A stretch of 12,095 bases of DNA from Candidatus Heimdallarchaeota archaeon (GTDB lineage Archaea > Asgardarchaeota > Heimdallarchaeia > Heimdallarchaeales > Heimdallarchaeaceae), in NCBI GenBank assembly GCA_030628305.1, contig DAOVRE010000019.1, forward strand, positions 1-12,095. Reading direction: 5' to 3'. The position numbers were made by a program, and so were the translations under genes. Below, one piece after another: positions 6,786-12,095 of the stretch. Position 1 is the stretch's first letter. Each line of letters opens with the position of its first letter. The notes beneath the pieces were generated by a model. It was not told the origin of the DNA and did no database searches. It saw nothing but the letters and a program-made list of their open reading frames with translations.

Positions 6786-7367
6786 TCAGTTCATTTTCTT
6801 TAACATTTTGATAGATTCCTCTCCCCATCCTACAACCGCGTCTGCAATTCGTATCCCCATTAATACACTTAATAAGAAATAAGGATGATCTTCGTGGTCT
6901 TTTAGAGTCAGCTTCAAATGTTTCTCGAAATTTTTTAACCCCACTTTCTTTTCCTTCATCACTTCAATTAATTCTAGAATCTTATTTTTCGAATCCTCAG
7001 CTGTTGTTGCACCTCCATAATATGTTTTGAGCAGCACTTCCTGCGTCATGTCAAACATATTATCCATTTCTCTTATGCTTGGTATTCCTGAAACCCATTT
7101 CCTCAGCTCTTCTTTACCTCTCTCAGTTATTGAATATATATTGCTTATACGACTTTTCTCCTCTATTTTTTTCTTTTTAACTAGCTTTTCTTCTTCAAGC
7201 TGTTTAAGCGTTGGATATATTTGGTTAAGACTCAAATCTGGCCAAAAAAACCTCAATCCTCTGAATTTGTAATACTTCCTTATATTGTATCCTGAGATTG
7301 ATTCGTGCTTCAATATACCAAGTATTGCGAATTTGTTTTTATTTTCCTTTGCCACTCTAGGCACCAC
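6786..7367 (-). CDS. PadR-family transcriptional regulator
   Basis: The protein has 193 residues. Residues about 13-91 form the PadR winged helix: FAILGILKHESISGYNIRK, then SLNQIYPTLKQLEEEKLV (recognition helix and turn), then a basic wing ending in YSITERGKEELRKW. The rest (about 100-190) is helical, like the PadR C-terminal dimerisation region (Vir_act_alpha_C type). These proteins are usually dimeric repressors released by small hydrophobic or phenolic ligands, and often control the divergent gene. Here the gene diverges from the polyferredoxin operon across 156 bp carrying two palindromes. Start choice is uncertain. GTGs occur at 7365-7367, 7362-7364 and 7353-7355, and the last has GGTG six bases upstream, so the protein may begin at VAKENK. 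The FAD oxidoreductase downstream on the same strand may belong to the same regulon. Confidence 0.9.
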   Translation of the reverse strand: MVPRVAKENKNKFAILGILKHESISGYNIRKYYKFRGLRFFWPDLSLNQIYPTLKQLEEEKLVKKKKIEEKSRISNIYSITERGKEELRKWVSGIPSIREMDNMFDMTQEVLLKTYYGGATTAEDSKNKILELIEVMKEKKVGLKNFEKHLKLTLKDHEDHPYFLLSVLMGIRIADAVVGWGEESIKMLKKMN

Positions 7368-7404
7368 TATTCACCAAATTAATTTGTGATATAACTAGAC
7401 AAAC

Positions 7405-7416
7405 TACATATAAAAA
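7405..7416 (-). promoter_or_regulatory. TATA-like box of the PadR gene
   Basis: The minus strand reads TTTTTATATGTA here, an archaeal TATA-like sequence. It would place the transcription start about 25 nt downstream (near 7384), just ahead of the GGTG/GTG start region of the PadR gene. This call rests on sequence and spacing only. Confidence 0.35.
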
Positions 7417-7432
7417 TATTTTTATAGCACTA

Positions 7433-7449
7433 TACTTTATAATAAAGTA
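7433..7449. promoter_or_regulatory. Palindrome 1, candidate PadR operator
   Basis: TACTTTAT-A-ATAAAGTA is a perfect 17-bp palindrome in the PadR/polyferredoxin intergenic region. PadR dimers bind dyad-symmetric AT-rich sites near their own and divergent promoters. The site overlaps TATA-like sequence, so binding could block TBP. The palindrome is seen; operator function is inferred. Confidence 0.55.
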
Positions 7450-7452
7450 ATA

Positions 7453-7487
7453 ATAGTTTATAATAAAATATACCAATTATAAACTAT
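7453..7487. promoter_or_regulatory. Inverted repeat 2, candidate PadR operator over the polyferredoxin promoter
   Basis: ATAGTTTATAAT (7453-7464) and ATTATAAACTAT (7476-7487) are perfect 12-bp inverted arms separated by 11 bp, so the arm centres are 23 bp apart (about two helical turns). The left arm contains the TATA-like GTTTATAAT, which would suit a transcription start near 7487 for the polyferredoxin gene. It lies 3 bp from palindrome 1, so cooperative binding is possible. Confidence 0.55.
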
Positions 7488-7523
7488 AATAAAAATGAAA
7501 AATAGAAGTTTTAGAATAAAGGT

Positions 7524-8351
7524 GTGAAATATGGATGCAGTTTTAGAAAAAAAAGAAAGCGCAGTACAAATGAAAAGCGTGACAAAGAAAAAAGGAACTT
7601 CAAAAAGCAGAAAACTAGAAAAATAATAATATTAATAACCTTTCTGCTATTTCCAGTTATAGTATTTTATCTAAGTCCCTATCTCCCAATAAGGGGAGGA
7701 ATAGAGGGTGTAATAGCTGGAAGTCTAATTACTTTTTCTGTATTGTTTGTAGGTTCACTTTTTTTAGGTAGGGCTTACTGTGGTTATGTTTGTCCTGCAG
7801 GCGGATTACAGAGTCTTTGTATAAGTATTAGCAGTAAAAAAACTAAGGGAAAATATTGGATTAAATGGCTGATTTGGATACCTTGGATTACAGTTGTAAT
7901 TTTAATGCCTATACTAGTGGCAGAAAATGGAATTACAAAAGTTGACTTCCTTTATCAAACAAGAGAACATTATGGTATTTCGCTCATGGGACTACCAGGG
8001 TACATAATTTATTATGTTGTTTTAAGTATCATTGTTTCTTTAGCTTTTCTTGTAGGTAGAAGAGCTTTTTGTCACTATGGTTGTTGGATGGCTCCCTTTG
8101 TGATCATTGGTCGTAAAATCAGTAATGTCTTGCGATTACCTGCACTTCGTTTAAAAGCTGATGCAGACAAATGCATCGACTGTAAGCGTTGTAATAATGT
8201 GTGTCCTATGAGTCTTCCTGTTAACGAGCTAGTAAAGAGCGGTGATATGGAACATTCTGAATGCATATTATGCGGAAGTTGTATAGACAATTGCCCCAAG
8301 AATGCTATTAGTTACGTTTTCAGTACTCCTTCAAGGAGTAAATCAAAATAA
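7524..8351 (+). CDS. Membrane 4Fe-4S polyferredoxin, NapH/CcoG-like
   Basis: The 275-residue frame has hydrophobic helices at about 34-50, 63-81, 113-133 and 158-178. It has two CxxxC motifs at the membrane face, GRAYC86GYVC90P and C183HYGC187, then two ferredoxin clusters, C217-C220-C223-C227P and C247-C250-C253-C257P. This is the layout of the NapH/RdxA-type integral membrane ferredoxins, which pass electrons between the quinone pool and partner proteins. The first ~33 residues are suspect. The GTG at 7524 lies within the sequence GGTG (7521-7524), which is well placed as Shine-Dalgarno for the ATG at 7531. That ATG opens another frame that stops at 7624-7626 but would rejoin this one with a single extra A in the A-runs between about 7547 and 7623. 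Its partner is probably the overlapping membrane protein downstream. No oxidoreductase catalytic subunit is adjacent. Confidence 0.85.
   Translation: MKYGCSFRKKRKRSTNEKRDKEKRNFKKQKTRKIIILITFLLFPVIVFYLSPYLPIRGGIEGVIAGSLITFSVLFVGSLFLGRAYCGYVCPAGGLQSLCISISSKKTKGKYWIKWLIWIPWITVVILMPILVAENGITKVDFLYQTREHYGISLMGLPGYIIYYVVLSIIVSLAFLVGRRAFCHYGCWMAPFVIIGRKISNVLRLPALRLKADADKCIDCKRCNNVCPMSLPVNELVKSGDMEHSECILCGSCIDNCPKNAISYVFSTPSRSKSK
8324..8340 (+). other. Palindrome enclosing the Shine-Dalgarno-like site of the downstream membrane protein
   Basis: TACTCCTT-C-AAGGAGTA is a perfect 17-nt palindrome in the last codons of the polyferredoxin gene. The right arm contains AAGGAG (8333-8338), 12 nt before the ATG at 8351. 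As RNA it folds into a 7-bp hairpin with a UCA loop that hides the ribosome site. Ribosomes finishing the upstream gene would open it, giving translational coupling. The function is inferred. Confidence 0.5.
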
Positions 8352-8779
8352 TGAGAAGAATGATAAAAATGAACAAAAGCAAGCGAATTAGTAATAATAC
8401 ACTTATTGTCATTATCGGTCTAGCAACTAGTGTTATGTGGATTTTCATGGGACTTGATTTTGGTTTTGCATTCGGTCCTTTAGACATGGTATGTGAAATA
8501 TTAACATTAGGAGGATATAGACATACTATAATGACACTACTAGCTCTAATCTTGATTCCCCTATGTGCTATAGAGAACAAATGGGGGTTATTGGGAGCTA
8601 TGGTTTTAGGAATATTAATTGTTACACTATCAATGACACATGTTATTTACATGTTGATAGCTAGTCCTACAGGATATGAGAAACAGTTATTTGGTCCTAT
8701 TGCATGGTCGATAATTCAAATACCAATAGTAGTATTCAGTGCTAAATCAAGAAAAGAAGTTATTAATACACCAACTTAA
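8351..8779 (+). CDS. Four-helix membrane protein of unknown function, coupled to the polyferredoxin
   Basis: This is a 142-residue protein that I do not recognise. A basic N-terminus (MRRMIKMNKSKR) precedes helices at about 16-34, 59-75, 78-102 and 115-131, and the C-terminus is short and polar. The loop between helices 1 and 2 has FGPLDMVCEI with a single Cys, plus GGYRH; helix 2 ends with LCAIE. There is no CxxC motif and no paired histidine pattern that clearly indicates haem. The ATG overlaps the last base of the polyferredoxin stop (TAATG), and an AAGGAG site sits in a palindrome 12 nt upstream, so the two are one transcriptional and translational unit. It is probably the membrane partner or quinone-interacting subunit of the ferredoxin. 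ATGs at codons 4 and 7 are alternative starts. Confidence 0.75.
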   Translation: MRRMIKMNKSKRISNNTLIVIIGLATSVMWIFMGLDFGFAFGPLDMVCEILTLGGYRHTIMTLLALILIPLCAIENKWGLLGAMVLGILIVTLSMTHVIYMLIASPTGYEKQLFGPIAWSIIQIPIVVFSAKSRKEVINTPT

Positions 8780-8801
8780 AAAAGCGAAAGCCTAGTTCAA
8801 A

Positions 8802-8826
8802 TTTTCTTCTTTTTCTTCTTTTTAAT
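8802..8826 (+). terminator. T-rich terminator after the polyferredoxin operon
   Basis: The tract TTTTCTTCTTTTTCTTCTTT begins at 8802, 23 nt after the stop of the membrane protein. Archaeal RNA polymerase terminates at such T-rich tracts without a hairpin. No convincing stem precedes it. Confidence 0.5.
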
Positions 8827-8943
8827 TAATTTCCCAAGCTTATGCCGTTTTAATAATTAACTAGATTCTCTTAGATATTCACATATGCTATAGTAGGTTG
8901 TCTCTTCAAAATCCTTTGGTGATTCAATTTTACATTATGGAAT

Positions 8944-9321
8944 TCATAATCCTCTCCAGATGAATTGACCCTTCATTGAACCAACAAATTTTCTGTTTTT
9001 AACTAGGAATTCTCCTCTGATAATGGTTGATTCAACCATTCCAGTAGTTATCATATTTTCATATGGGTTATTATCTGATTGCGAATGACCTGAATCAATA
9101 TATAGCACCTTTACAGGATCAAATATAACAAAATCTGCATCAGATCCAACTTGTATTATACCTTTCTTTGGAAACAGTTTATGAATCTTCGCTGGATTTA
9201 GTGTAAATTTATCTATAATCTCATCACCAAAAAGGTGAAACATAAGTGAAAAACTATATTACAAACTTCCAAGCCCTTTAGGGACTTGACTCGGTTTTGC
9301 GTATATTAATTTCACTTCTTT
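8944..9321 (-). pseudogene. Hydantoinase/dihydropyrimidinase C-terminal fragment with nonsense codon
   Basis: The minus frame from the ATG at 9241-9243 encodes 99 residues matching the C-terminus of the amidohydrolase at the right end of the window: DKFTLNPAKI, GSDADFVIFDP, then IDSGHS and IRGEFLV. The match extends upstream through VPKGLGSL to about 9321. Between them lies an in-frame TAA (9259-9261), where the intact paralog has a GAA glutamate codon. Above 9321 similarity ends. In particular, the metal-site segment GTDHCPF of the intact copy is missing. The fragment lacks the whole catalytic barrel and cannot be an enzyme. The ATG at 9241 is an internal Met of the family, not a start. This is a dead duplicate. 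Confidence 0.85.
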
Positions 9322-9435
9322 TACAGAACTCTTTGTTTTAATAGCTGGATGTTCTCCTCTCACTAGCTGCCAATTTTTAATTTTATATCCTAAATAGAAT
9401 GGATTAGCTATTATCCCTATAAGTCTAAAAAACAA
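9322..9435 (-). other. Unidentified open stretch fused upstream of the hydantoinase remnant
   Basis: The same minus frame stays open from about 9453 to the nonsense codon and encodes a segment containing IIANPFYLGYKIKNWQ and RGEHPAIKTK. It does not look like the matching part of a hydantoinase, so the remnant may be a chimera with another gene's fragment. I cannot assign it. No ATG is present; TTG at 9433-9435 is the only plausible initiator. It overlaps the left part of the alcohol dehydrogenase remnant region only marginally. Confidence 0.3.
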
Positions 9436-9442
9436 TTTAAAT

Positions 9443-9634
9443 AAGAAAGGCGTTTATTCTAATTGTGAAAGTGTTCAATTAACTGAAATTGACAAAGATT
9501 TAGAAAATAGAGAGGTTACAAAACCAACTCCTAAACCAGATGAAGTATTCATTAGAGTTAAAGCAGCGGGTATTTGTCATTCTGACGTTCATTATAGAGA
9601 TGGCGATTTAACTAAGAATTTCGGGAAGTTATAG
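9443..9634 (+). pseudogene. N-terminal remnant of a zinc-dependent (MDR) alcohol dehydrogenase
   Basis: The + frame encodes KPTPKPDEVFIRVKAAGICHSDVHYRDGDL (split here as KPTPKPDEVF, then IRVKAAGICHSDVHYRDG, which contains the catalytic zinc Cys and its HSD motif) and then meets TAG at 9632-9634. A normal enzyme of this family is about 340 residues, so more than 80 percent is missing. There is no valid start. AAG at 9443-9445 followed by AAAGGC sits where family members have ATG AAA GCN, so the start codon may have been lost by mutation. No dehydrogenase sequence follows the stop; the TPR gene begins 57 bp later. It is a decayed or recombined fragment. Confidence 0.75.
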
Positions 9635-9649
9635 AAAAAAGTTTTAATT
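9633..9649 (+). promoter_or_regulatory. BRE/TATA-like promoter of the TPR gene
   Basis: AGAAAAAAG followed by TTTTAATT (9642-9649) gives an A-rich BRE plus TATA-like block. Transcription would start near 9671, about 20 nt before the ATG, leaving room for the Shine-Dalgarno site at 9680. Confidence 0.4.
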
Positions 9650-9679
9650 CTATGAAATAATGTTAATATGTTTTACATT

Positions 9680-9685
9680 GGTGAT
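9680..9685 (+). promoter_or_regulatory. Strong archaeal Shine-Dalgarno site of the TPR gene
   Basis: GGTGAT lies five bases before the ATG at 9691 and complements the archaeal 16S rRNA 3' end (AUCACCUCC). It fixes the start of the TPR protein and is the clearest ribosome binding site in the window. Confidence 0.7.
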
Positions 9686-9690
9686 AAAAA

Positions 9691-11667
9691 ATGTCTTTCT
9701 CTTTTCAAGAGGAATTGGAAAAAATCGAAAAAGCTATCGTTAAAGGAGAGTATCATGAATCTCTAGAAAAGTTAGATAAACTCTTACAAATAAAGGAAAT
9801 TACAGTAAAGGAGCATGTTAAAGCAAAAATCCTTCAAACAAGGATTCTTTTTTTTCTAGGAATCTTTGAATGGAGAAATAGTTATTTTGAACAAGGACTA
9901 ATAATTATTAAAGATGCAGTTGAAAAAAGCCAATCAATCAATAATAATCTATTATTATTTGATTCTTTATACTGGAAAATATATTGTTCTGCTAGAAAAT
10001 CAGCTGAAAAATTAGAAATATTACTAAGACTTGAATCTTTAGTAGAAGATATAAGAAAAGATTACCCTTCAGAATACAAGCGGAAACAAGCGTTTTTTCT
10101 TGGAGTAAAAGCATATGAATCAAATTGGAAAATCTCAATTGGGGAAGAGGTTGCTAAAGATCATAAAGAGAAAAGTATCAAATTGTTTGTTCAAAGTTAT
10201 GAGATTTTTAAAGAGATTGATGATAAAGAACATATGCTTATTCTCATGAGTGCAATAATTTATTCATATGGATTAGAAGCTAAATATGATTTACTTCTTG
10301 AATACTTGAAAAAAGCACTCAAAACAGCTGAACAGATAGATAATAAATATTTTATAGCGTTCTTTACTTACACACTATCTACAGAGTTTTATTGGCCCAG
10401 AGGAGAGCTAGAGCTCTTTTTAGAATTTCTTAACAAAGCCCGAAGAATCTATGAAGAATTAGATAACAGAAGAGCTATTGCTCAAAGCGATAATGTGCTT
10501 GGAATATATTACATTGAAAAAGGAGAGATGGAACGAGCCGCAGAATATTACAAAAAAGCGCTCAAATTCTTCGAAGAAAGTGGAGAACCAGATATGATAT
10601 CAGCACTGTTAAATAATCTAGGACTTATTTTTTCTACTAAAGGAGATTATGCAAAAGCGTTAGAATATCTTTCTAAAGCTTATGAAATAAGCATGAAGGA
10701 AAAAAATTTGCCGCGAGCTTTTAGTCAACAATTGAATGTAGCACGTATACATTCTTTGAAAGGAGAGTTGGATAAAGCGTTAGAGCTCCAAAAAGAATGT
10801 CTTGAATATTATGAGAAGATAGGTGATCTACCAAGAATCTCTTTTTCTCTCTTATCTCTTGGTTTAACATATCAAAGTAAAGGAATGAATGAAAAAGCTA
10901 TGGAGTGTTTTAAGCGTAACTTACATTTTAATGAAAAGATAGGAAATAAATTAACACTAGCAAGAAGCCTTTCACAACTTATTGTTCTCTTAATCGAAAT
11001 AGGGAATAGAAATGAAGCATTGAAGTATTTTAAGCAGCTTAAAACCATAAATAGTGAGTTAATAAATACAGCTATTAACCAGTTTTACAGATTCTCTGAT
11101 GCCGTAATTTTGAAATCAAATTCAGATATCAGAGACAGGATCAAAGCAGAGACATTATTAGAACAGCTTCTTGAAGAAGAACTGGTTATAGGTATGGATT
11201 TAACTTCAGTTATTATTTATTTAACAGAAGTGCTGATTGAAGAATTCAAAAGAACTGAAGATTCGAAAATTAAGGCAAAAATCAATCAAAATATCGATAG
11301 ATTACGTGAAATGGCTGTATCCAGTAATGCTCATTCTCTGATAACTGAAGTGTTATTCCTTAAAGCTCAAATTGCTTTTATTACTTTAAATTTAGAAAAA
11401 GCTAACCATATACTCTCACAAGCAAGAGATTTAGCAGAAGAGAAAGGATTAGAAAGTCAAAAAATAAAGATCATAAAAACTCAAGAAATATTTAAAGAAG
11501 GCATTATAAAACTAGAAGAAAAGAAAGATAAAACTGTAACAATTTCTGAAAGGATGGAAATTTTACATTTTAATGGAAAGCTAAAGGATATTAAGGAAAT
11601 AAATACACTGGAAAAACAAATAAATGCAGCAGAAACGATCCAGAAACTCCTGAAAATCAAAATATAA
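9691..11667 (+). CDS. Cytoplasmic TPR (tetratricopeptide repeat) protein
   Basis: The 658-residue, strongly helical, Lys/Glu-rich protein has no signal peptide or membrane helix. Clear TPR units of about 40 residues run from about 258 to 455. Typical pieces are LGIYYIEKGEMERAAEYYKKAL, LNNLGLIFSTKGDYAKALEYLSKA and LLSLGLTYQSKGMNEKAMECFKR, with the TPR consensus W/L-G-Y-A-F-A-P spacing partly kept. Weaker helical repeats precede them (about 5-250), and a non-TPR or diverged helical C-terminus (about 460-658) follows, ending with a Lys-rich segment. The length of the units suggests the TPR_12/NB-ARC-associated style. No effector, HTH or kinase domain is fused to it. A scaffold or protein-interaction role is all that can be inferred. 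It stands alone between hydantoinase copies, with its own promoter and ribosome site. Confidence 0.88.
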   Translation: MSFSFQEELEKIEKAIVKGEYHESLEKLDKLLQIKEITVKEHVKAKILQTRILFFLGIFEWRNSYFEQGLIIIKDAVEKSQSINNNLLLFDSLYWKIYCSARKSAEKLEILLRLESLVEDIRKDYPSEYKRKQAFFLGVKAYESNWKISIGEEVAKDHKEKSIKLFVQSYEIFKEIDDKEHMLILMSAIIYSYGLEAKYDLLLEYLKKALKTAEQIDNKYFIAFFTYTLSTEFYWPRGELELFLEFLNKARRIYEELDNRRAIAQSDNVLGIYYIEKGEMERAAEYYKKALKFFEESGEPDMISALLNNLGLIFSTKGDYAKALEYLSKAYEISMKEKNLPRAFSQQLNVARIHSLKGELDKALELQKECLEYYEKIGDLPRISFSLLSLGLTYQSKGMNEKAMECFKRNLHFNEKIGNKLTLARSLSQLIVLLIEIGNRNEALKYFKQLKTINSELINTAINQFYRFSDAVILKSNSDIRDRIKAETLLEQLLEEELVIGMDLTSVIIYLTEVLIEEFKRTEDSKIKAKINQNIDRLREMAVSSNAHSLITEVLFLKAQIAFITLNLEKANHILSQARDLAEEKGLESQKIKIIKTQEIFKEGIIKLEEKKDKTVTISERMEILHFNGKLKDIKEINTLEKQINAAETIQKLLKIKI

Positions 11668-11687
11668 AATAATGTCTTATTGAATTA

Positions 11688-12095
11688 TTATCTTTTAATG
11701 AACTGCCCTCTCCTAATACCTGAAAATTGCCTATCCTCTACAAGGAATTCTCCTCTTAATATTGTCGATTCTACTACTCCTTTAATTTTCATACCTTCAT
11801 AAGGACTATAATCAGAACTTGAGTGACCAGAATCGATAATTAACTCTTTTCTAGGATCAAAAATTACAAAATCTGCATCAGATCCCACTTGAATTATACC
11901 TTTCTTAGGATAGAGATTATGAATCTTTGCTGGATTTAGTGTGAACTTATCTATGATTTTGTTACCAAAAAGATGAAACATGAGAGAAAAACTAAATTCC
12001 AAACTCCCTAGTCCTTTCGGTACCTTACTTGCTTTCTTATAACGCATTTTCTCCTCTTTAGTAAAAGGACAATGATCAGTGCCTATAGTATGGAT
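11688..12095 (-). CDS. Hydantoinase/dihydropyrimidinase family amidohydrolase, C-terminal part (5' partial)
   Basis: The frame remains open to the right window edge, so the Met at 12045-12047 is internal. The extra upstream residues read IHTIGTDHCPFTKEEK. GTDHCPF is the family segment that carries the metal-ligand aspartate of the (beta/alpha)8 barrel. The C-terminal part shows TLNPAKI, KKGIIQVGSDADFVIFDP, then IDSGHSS, STILRGEFLV and a final GQFIKR, the usual closing beta-sandwich of dihydropyrimidinase, D-hydantoinase and related cyclic amidases. The enzyme would open cyclic amide rings such as dihydropyrimidines or hydantoins in the cytoplasm; the precise substrate cannot be deduced from this part. 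It converges on the TPR gene with a 20-nt gap. The damaged second copy lies at 8944-9321. Confidence 0.88.
   Translation of the reverse strand: MHTIGTDHCPFTKEEKMRYKKASKVPKGLGSLEFSFSLMFHLFGNKIIDKFTLNPAKIHNLYPKKGIIQVGSDADFVIFDPRKELIIDSGHSSSDYSPYEGMKIKGVVESTILRGEFLVEDRQFSGIRRGQFIKR

Noticed and set aside
8320..8580. Minus-strand frame of 86 codons opposite the polyferredoxin/membrane protein junction
   Set aside because: It is antisense to two supported overlapping genes and shows no start signal or family feature.
8827..8943. Possible small gene or RNA in the gap after the polyferredoxin operon
   Set aside because: No frame with a plausible start, no tRNA-like cloverleaf and no strong hairpin was seen. 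It appears to be plain AT-rich spacer.
11668..11687. Weak inverted AT sequence between the convergent TPR and hydantoinase genes as a terminator
   Set aside because: The arms are short and only A/T, without a clear T-run, so it is not distinguishable from background.

Overview
The window is AT-rich DNA that looks archaeal. The GGTG/GGTGAT Shine-Dalgarno-type sites, the A-rich BRE plus TATA-like promoters about 25 nt before inferred transcription starts, the T-tract terminators, and the large secreted repeat proteins with one C-terminal membrane anchor and a basic tail all fit an archaeon. An Asgard-type (Lokiarchaeia-like) host is my best guess, but no marker gene here proves it.

Positions 1-5031 hold three tandem paralogous surface-protein genes on the + strand. 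Each is built from a ~58-residue beta-propeller-like repeat ending in DIFYK, and each ends in a transmembrane anchor with a lysine/arginine tail. Copy A is cut by the left window edge and has four visible repeats and two fibronectin-III-like domains. Copy B is complete: signal peptide, seven repeats, one FN3-like domain, anchor. Copy C has seven repeats and no FN3 domain, and an in-frame TGA separates its signal peptide from the rest. B and C share an identical 17-bp promoter-like element 93/94 bp before their starts. All three genes end in the same CTAG-stem hairpin plus T-run, which overlaps the stop codon.

Positions 5116-7367 (minus strand) carry a phytoene-desaturase/carotenoid-isomerase-like FAD oxidoreductase and, upstream of it, a PadR-family repressor. 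The PadR gene diverges from a + strand pair at 7524-8779: a membrane 4Fe-4S polyferredoxin of the NapH/CcoG type and an unrecognised four-helix membrane protein whose ATG overlaps the ferredoxin stop. The divergent intergenic region contains two strong palindromes, which are candidate PadR operators. The module is plausibly a regulated membrane electron-transfer unit. The polyferredoxin N-terminus appears to be out of frame by one A.

Positions 8780-9690 hold gene remnants: a C-terminal hydantoinase/dihydropyrimidinase fragment with a nonsense codon (minus), an unidentified open stretch fused to it, and the N-terminus of a zinc alcohol dehydrogenase (plus). A 658-residue cytoplasmic TPR protein follows (9691-11667). 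The window closes with the C-terminus of a second, apparently intact hydantoinase/dihydropyrimidinase (minus, running off the right edge). Its 3' end is a diverged direct repeat of the fragment on the other side of the TPR gene.
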